From an uncultured Bacillota bacterium (GTDB lineage Bacteria; Bacillota; Clostridia; Peptostreptococcales; Anaerovoracaceae), in contig CAMNNG010000014.1 in the NCBI GenBank assembly GCA_946545145.1, positions 1-16,426 of the forward strand: a stretch of 16,426 bases of DNA. The letters run 5' to 3'. Position 1 is the stretch's first letter. Every line of letters begins with the position of its first letter. This document shows, in pieces, positions 13,414-16,426 of this stretch. Position numbers and translations under genes: made by a program. The notes beneath the pieces were generated by a model. It had not been told where the DNA came from and searched no databases. It saw nothing but the letters and a program-made list of their open reading frames with translations.

Positions 13414-14793
13414 TTACAGATTCTCGACCACGTTATTGACCCATTTCTTCGACAGGACGCGCTTCACCACGATGACGAGTTTGACCGCAAGTTCAGTCTT
13501 AGCCAGCGCGACTGCAACGAATATGGGAAGATGCAGGAAGGCGGTGCATATCCACGCCATCGGCACCCCGATCAGCCATATGGTGCCTATGTCTGCGAAC
13601 ATCGCGAACCTCGTATCTCCGCCGCTCCTCAGAACGCCCGTGACTATCGCTCCGCAGAGGGCGTCGAACGTCAGCGCCACGCTGTAGACTATCAGTATCA
13701 TCCTGCAGTCGTGGGCGCCTTCAGGCGTGAAGTTGAACAGCGACACCAGCGGACCGGAGCAGGTCGCGAGCAGTATGCTTACTATAACGCTCACCAGGGT
13801 GCAGCACTTCAGGATCGTGATCGCGGTGCTGTACGCTTCTTCGAGCTCGCCCTCGCCAAGCTTCTGGCCTATGATGATCAGCGCGGCGTCGCCGAGGCTG
13901 AAGGCCGCCATCACGAACAGCACATCTATCGTCTCGGCCGCCTGGAAGGCAGCGTACTCCGTGACTCCGACGCGCGCGTAAGCCGCCACGTACATCGACG
14001 TTGCGACAGACCATGCTCCCTCGTTGATCATAGTGGGAAGCGAGTTTTTTACGACTCTTCCGGCAAGATCCCGGTTCCATCCGAAGAATTCCGATATATG
14101 CCCGGCCAGGACGTTGCTCCTTACGAATATGACTATGAAATCAAGCGCAAGTTCGACCACCCTGGAAAGGACGGTCGCAAGAGCCGCGCCGCGGACTCCC
14201 ATCGCAGGAAGGCCGAAGTGGCCGAATATCAGCACCCAGTTCAGGAAGGTGTTCATCCCGAAGGCGACGAAGGATATGTACATCGGGATCTTCGTCTGCT
14301 GCGTAGCGCGCAGCGACATCTCCAGGATGATAAGCACCGGCATCAGAAGGAAGCTGGGGGCTCCCCACCTTACGTACTGCGCCCCGAGCTCTATCGTCTG
14401 CGGTATGTTCGTGAATATCCGCATGACTATATGCGGGCCGAAAAATGAAAACGCGAAAAAGAGGATCCCGACCGCTTCGCAAATAGCGATGGCGAACCCC
14501 ATCGTTTTCCGTATGTTTGGAAGATCGTTCGCTCCCCAGAACTGGGCGACGAACGTGGACGCTCCCGCCGAGAATCCGAACAGGAATATCCATCCGATAA
14601 AATATATCTGCATTCCGGCGCCGACCGCGCCAAGTTCCGCTTCTCCGAGCGCGCCGACCATAAGGTTGTCGACGAGGTTCAGCGAAGAAGCGACCAGGCT
14701 CTGCAGCGCTATAGGCACTGCGACGACGGCCAGCTGCCGGTAGAGTTCTCTCTTCGAGCCTCTGCCTGAGCCGTTACTATTCAGTCTTTGCAT
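13414..14793 (-). CDS. MATE family efflux transporter
   Basis: Multidrug and toxic compound extrusion-type membrane transporter of 459 residues, expected to have twelve helices in two halves and to be driven by Na+ or H+. Helices are dense after a basic N-terminal tail (about 1-18). Typical MATE stretches are seen: QLAVVAVPIALQSLVASSLN, then NLVDNLMVGALGEAELGAVG, the FGFSAGASTFVAQFWGA segment and, in the second half, AAFSLGDAALIIIGQKLGEG. The substrate is unknown. The ATG lies 17 bases inside the end of the dCMP deaminase gene, with AAAGG immediately before it (too close to be an ideal site), so reinitiation by ribosomes leaving the upstream gene is likely. The first few residues are therefore the least sure part. 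Confidence 0.93.
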   Translation of the reverse strand: MQRLNSNGSGRGSKRELYRQLAVVAVPIALQSLVASSLNLVDNLMVGALGEAELGAVGAGMQIYFIGWIFLFGFSAGASTFVAQFWGANDLPNIRKTMGFAIAICEAVGILFFAFSFFGPHIVMRIFTNIPQTIELGAQYVRWGAPSFLLMPVLIILEMSLRATQQTKIPMYISFVAFGMNTFLNWVLIFGHFGLPAMGVRGAALATVLSRVVELALDFIVIFVRSNVLAGHISEFFGWNRDLAGRVVKNSLPTMINEGAWSVATSMYVAAYARVGVTEYAAFQAAETIDVLFVMAAFSLGDAALIIIGQKLGEGELEEAYSTAITILKCCTLVSVIVSILLATCSGPLVSLFNFTPEGAHDCRMILIVYSVALTFDALCGAIVTGVLRSGGDTRFAMFADIGTIWLIGVPMAWICTAFLHLPIFVAVALAKTELAVKLVIVVKRVLSKKWVNNVVENL

Positions 14794-15244
14794 CCTTTAA
14801 CTTTACTATCCTCAGACCGGCTTCTTCAAGTATCTCCACAGCCATCTCGTCAGGGTATCCCTCATCTACGACGATGCGTTTGATCCCGGCGTTGATGATC
14901 ATCTTCGCGCAGATGACGCAGGGCTGATGCGTGATGTAAATGCTCGCGCCCTCGATGCTCTGTCCGTAATTCGCAGCCTGGATGATCGCGTTCTGCTCTG
15001 CGTGAAGAGCGCGGCAAAGCTCGTGCCTCTCGCCCGACGGGATATTGTGCTGCTCTCTGTAACAGCCTCCCTTTTCAGCGCAGTGCGGAATGCCCTTCGG
15101 CGCGCCGTTGTAGCCCGTCGACAGCACATGCTTGTCCTGGACTATGACGGCTCCGACGTTCCTTCTAAGGCACGTCGACCTTCTCGCCGCAAGTTTGGCC
15201 ATCTCCATGAAATATTCATCCCAGCTCAAACGTGTGTCTTCCAT
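14777..15244 (-). CDS. dCMP deaminase (ComEB-type cytidine/deoxycytidylate deaminase)
   Basis: Zinc enzyme predicted to convert dCMP to dUMP, feeding dTMP synthesis. It is 155 residues. The catalytic motif HAEQNAI supplies His81 and the proton-shuttling Glu83, and PCVICAK supplies zinc ligands Cys109 and Cys112. The stretch GYNGAPKGIPHC and the Cys- and His-rich region before HAE match the dCMP deaminase subgroup rather than the tRNA or guanine deaminases. A good GGGGAGG site lies 7 bases before the ATG, inside the end of truA. It overlaps truA by 19 bases and the MATE gene by 17. In Bacillus the homologue is named comEB, although it is not needed for competence. Confidence 0.93.
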   Translation of the reverse strand: MEDTRLSWDEYFMEMAKLAARRSTCLRRNVGAVIVQDKHVLSTGYNGAPKGIPHCAEKGGCYREQHNIPSGERHELCRALHAEQNAIIQAANYGQSIEGASIYITHQPCVICAKMIINAGIKRIVVDEGYPDEMAVEILEEAGLRIVKLKDAKTE

Positions 15245-16008
15245 TGGTCGTCCTCCCCGTAAAAGACCTCCGCCAGATAAAGTCCCTCGGGCGGAGCAGT
15301 GTGGCCGGCAAGGGTCCGGTCTTTTTTCTCCAGCATTTCATATATATCCTCGGCGCTCAGTCTGCCTCTTCCGACATCGACCAGAGTGCCGGTGATTATC
15401 CTCACCATATTATACAGGAAGCCGTCACCCGTCACAACTAATTCATAGCCGTCCGGCTGCTTTGCGTCGCTGTGCGTCTCGTCCATAGTAAGCGACCATA
15501 TCGTCCTCACGGTCGAGTCCTTCGGATCAGCCCCCGCAGCCTCAAAGCACTTGAAGTCGTGCGTTCCCTCGATGATCTTCGCCGCCTCATGCACAGCGTC
15601 CATATCGAGCCCGGCTTCGACCTCGTAATAATAGCGGGCATCGAAAGCCGAAGCCCTGTTCTTCATCCTGTATATGTATTTCTTTCCTCTGGCGGAAAAG
15701 CGCGCGTGGAAATCAGCGTCCTTCTCCTCCGCCTTCAGTATCCTGATATCCTTCGGAAGCGCGTTGTTCAGCGCAAAGGCTATCCTCTCCGTCGGGATGC
15801 CCGGCTCCAGCACAAAACTCGCCCTCTGCCCGAGAGCGTGCACGCCGGCGTCCGTCCTCGATGTGCCGTTGATCTTTATGTCGCGGCCGAGGACCCTCCT
15901 CAGTGCATTCTGGACCTCGCCCTGCACAGTCGGAACGTTGGGCTGGATCTGCCAACCCGAGTAAGCGCCTCCGTCATATTCGATAGTTATCAGTATATTC
16001 CTGTCCAT
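15226..16008 (-). CDS. truA: tRNA pseudouridine synthase A
   Basis: Converts uridines 38-40 in the anticodon stem-loop of many tRNAs to pseudouridine. It is 260 residues, normal for the family. Visible: the N-terminal IEYDGGAYSGWQIQPN, the catalytic Asp53 in SRTDAGVHALGQ, the FHARFSARGKKYIYR stretch and the C-terminal GDGFLYNMVRIITGTLVDVG. The start ATG has only a weak AGGCG site; no better in-frame start lies near. It follows yhbY after 114 bases with no clear terminator, so the two may be cotranscribed. Confidence 0.96.
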   Translation of the reverse strand: MDRNILITIEYDGGAYSGWQIQPNVPTVQGEVQNALRRVLGRDIKINGTSRTDAGVHALGQRASFVLEPGIPTERIAFALNNALPKDIRILKAEEKDADFHARFSARGKKYIYRMKNRASAFDARYYYEVEAGLDMDAVHEAAKIIEGTHDFKCFEAAGADPKDSTVRTIWSLTMDETHSDAKQPDGYELVVTGDGFLYNMVRIITGTLVDVGRGRLSAEDIYEMLEKKDRTLAGHTAPPEGLYLAEVFYGEDDQWKTHV

Positions 16009-16122
16009 ATCGCCTATAGTATATCGTCTATCGCCGATGCACCATCACCGTTTATCCGCCTTGTTCGGACGGCCTTTCGCCATCCTCATCAGACATCCTT
16101 TCGCCATCCGAGGCGAACAGTC
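16009..16122 (-). other. yhbY-truA spacer with 13-base direct repeat
   Basis: The minus strand carries GGATGGCGAAAGG twice, at 16097-16109 and 16073-16085, a period of 24 bases. A TATACT close to the truA start has no matching -35 box, so no promoter is called. No terminator hairpin with a U-tract is visible. Confidence 0.5.
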
Positions 16123-16416
16123 TTACCTCGGAAGGATTATCGTCTTGTTGTCCTTCGATTCTCTGTAAAGAACGAAAACGCGGCCGATCGCCTGGACGAA
16201 TTCAGCGCCCATCTCCTCAGCCAGTTCGTTCGCGACCTCCTTCGGATCGAGAGCCGCTCCGTTCTGGAGCTTGACCTTGACGATCTCGCGCGCCTCGAAT
16301 CCGTTCTCGAGTTCTTTCTTGATGTTCTCCGTCAGACCGTTGACACCGATGAATACCGTCGCCGGTGTCTCCTGCGCGATCTGCTTGAGATATCTTCTCT
16401 GTTTTCCGTTGATCAT
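16123..16416 (-). CDS. yhbY: YhbY/YqeI-type CRM-domain RNA-binding protein
   Basis: Small ribosome-associated protein of 97 residues made of a single CRS1-YhbY (CRM) domain, linked to large-subunit assembly. Family marks are seen: N-terminal GKQRRYLKQIAQ, the GVNGLTENIKKELENGFEA loop and helix (matching the GxxGLTxxV region of the family), VKVKLQNGA, and the C-terminal AIGRVFVLYRES followed by ILPR, which is the usual end of the protein. The start ATG has AGGTAAC upstream at the window edge. Upstream genes are out of view. Confidence 0.93.
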   Translation of the reverse strand: MINGKQRRYLKQIAQETPATVFIGVNGLTENIKKELENGFEAREIVKVKLQNGAALDPKEVANELAEEMGAEFVQAIGRVFVLYRESKDNKTIILPR

Positions 16417-16426
16417 TTTGTTACCT

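Noticed and set aside
16046..16108. Small ORF starting MAKG in the yhbY-truA spacer
   Set aside because: Twenty codons with no ribosome site; the MAKG repetition simply follows from the 13-base direct repeat.

Overview
The window looks like chromosomal DNA of an anaerobic Bacillota species, most likely Clostridia. The reasons are the atpIBEFHAGDC gene order, strong AGGAGG-type ribosome sites, the scpA-scpB pair, a YhbY/YqeI-type RNA-binding protein, and the sequence style of the proteins. Base composition is by eye about half G+C in genes and clearly more A/T-rich in the one long spacer. No tRNA, rRNA, CRISPR array, insertion sequence or phage gene was seen. Every supported gene lies on the minus strand, so transcription runs from high to low coordinates.

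In transcription order, the right end (16416 to 13414) holds yhbY (ribosome-associated RNA-binding protein), truA (tRNA pseudouridine synthase), a ComEB-type dCMP deaminase and a MATE efflux transporter. The last three overlap one another by 17-19 bases. A 284-base A/T-rich spacer (13130-13413) follows. It carries a good sigma-70-type promoter for the F-type ATP synthase operon: atpI-like, atpB (a), atpE (c), atpF (b), atpH (delta), atpA (alpha), atpG (gamma), atpD (beta), atpC (epsilon). The c subunit carries the PxxxQ and ES residues of Na+-binding c-rings, so the enzyme may be Na+-coupled. The atpB-atpE spacer has three successive stem-loops just before the c-subunit gene.

Two further genes are joined to the end of this operon with almost no spacing: an orphan SsuA/NMT1-like substrate-binding lipoprotein, 3 bases after atpC, and a GTG-start EamA/DMT permease. 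Then a consensus-like promoter (TTGAAA, 17 bases, TATAAT) starts a second operon: an aspartate/glutamate-racemase-family enzyme, scpA, scpB (condensin partners in chromosome segregation) and copA, a Cu(I)-exporting P1B ATPase that begins inside the end of scpB and runs off the left edge of the window.

Most of the window is housekeeping. The points worth a second look are the Na+-type c subunit, the stem-loop cluster before atpE, the lipoprotein and permease attached to the ATP synthase operon, the unusual scpAB-copA overlap, a Gly/Ala-rich insert in the CopA N-domain, and a charged C-terminal extension on AtpA. I found no clear previously undescribed system.
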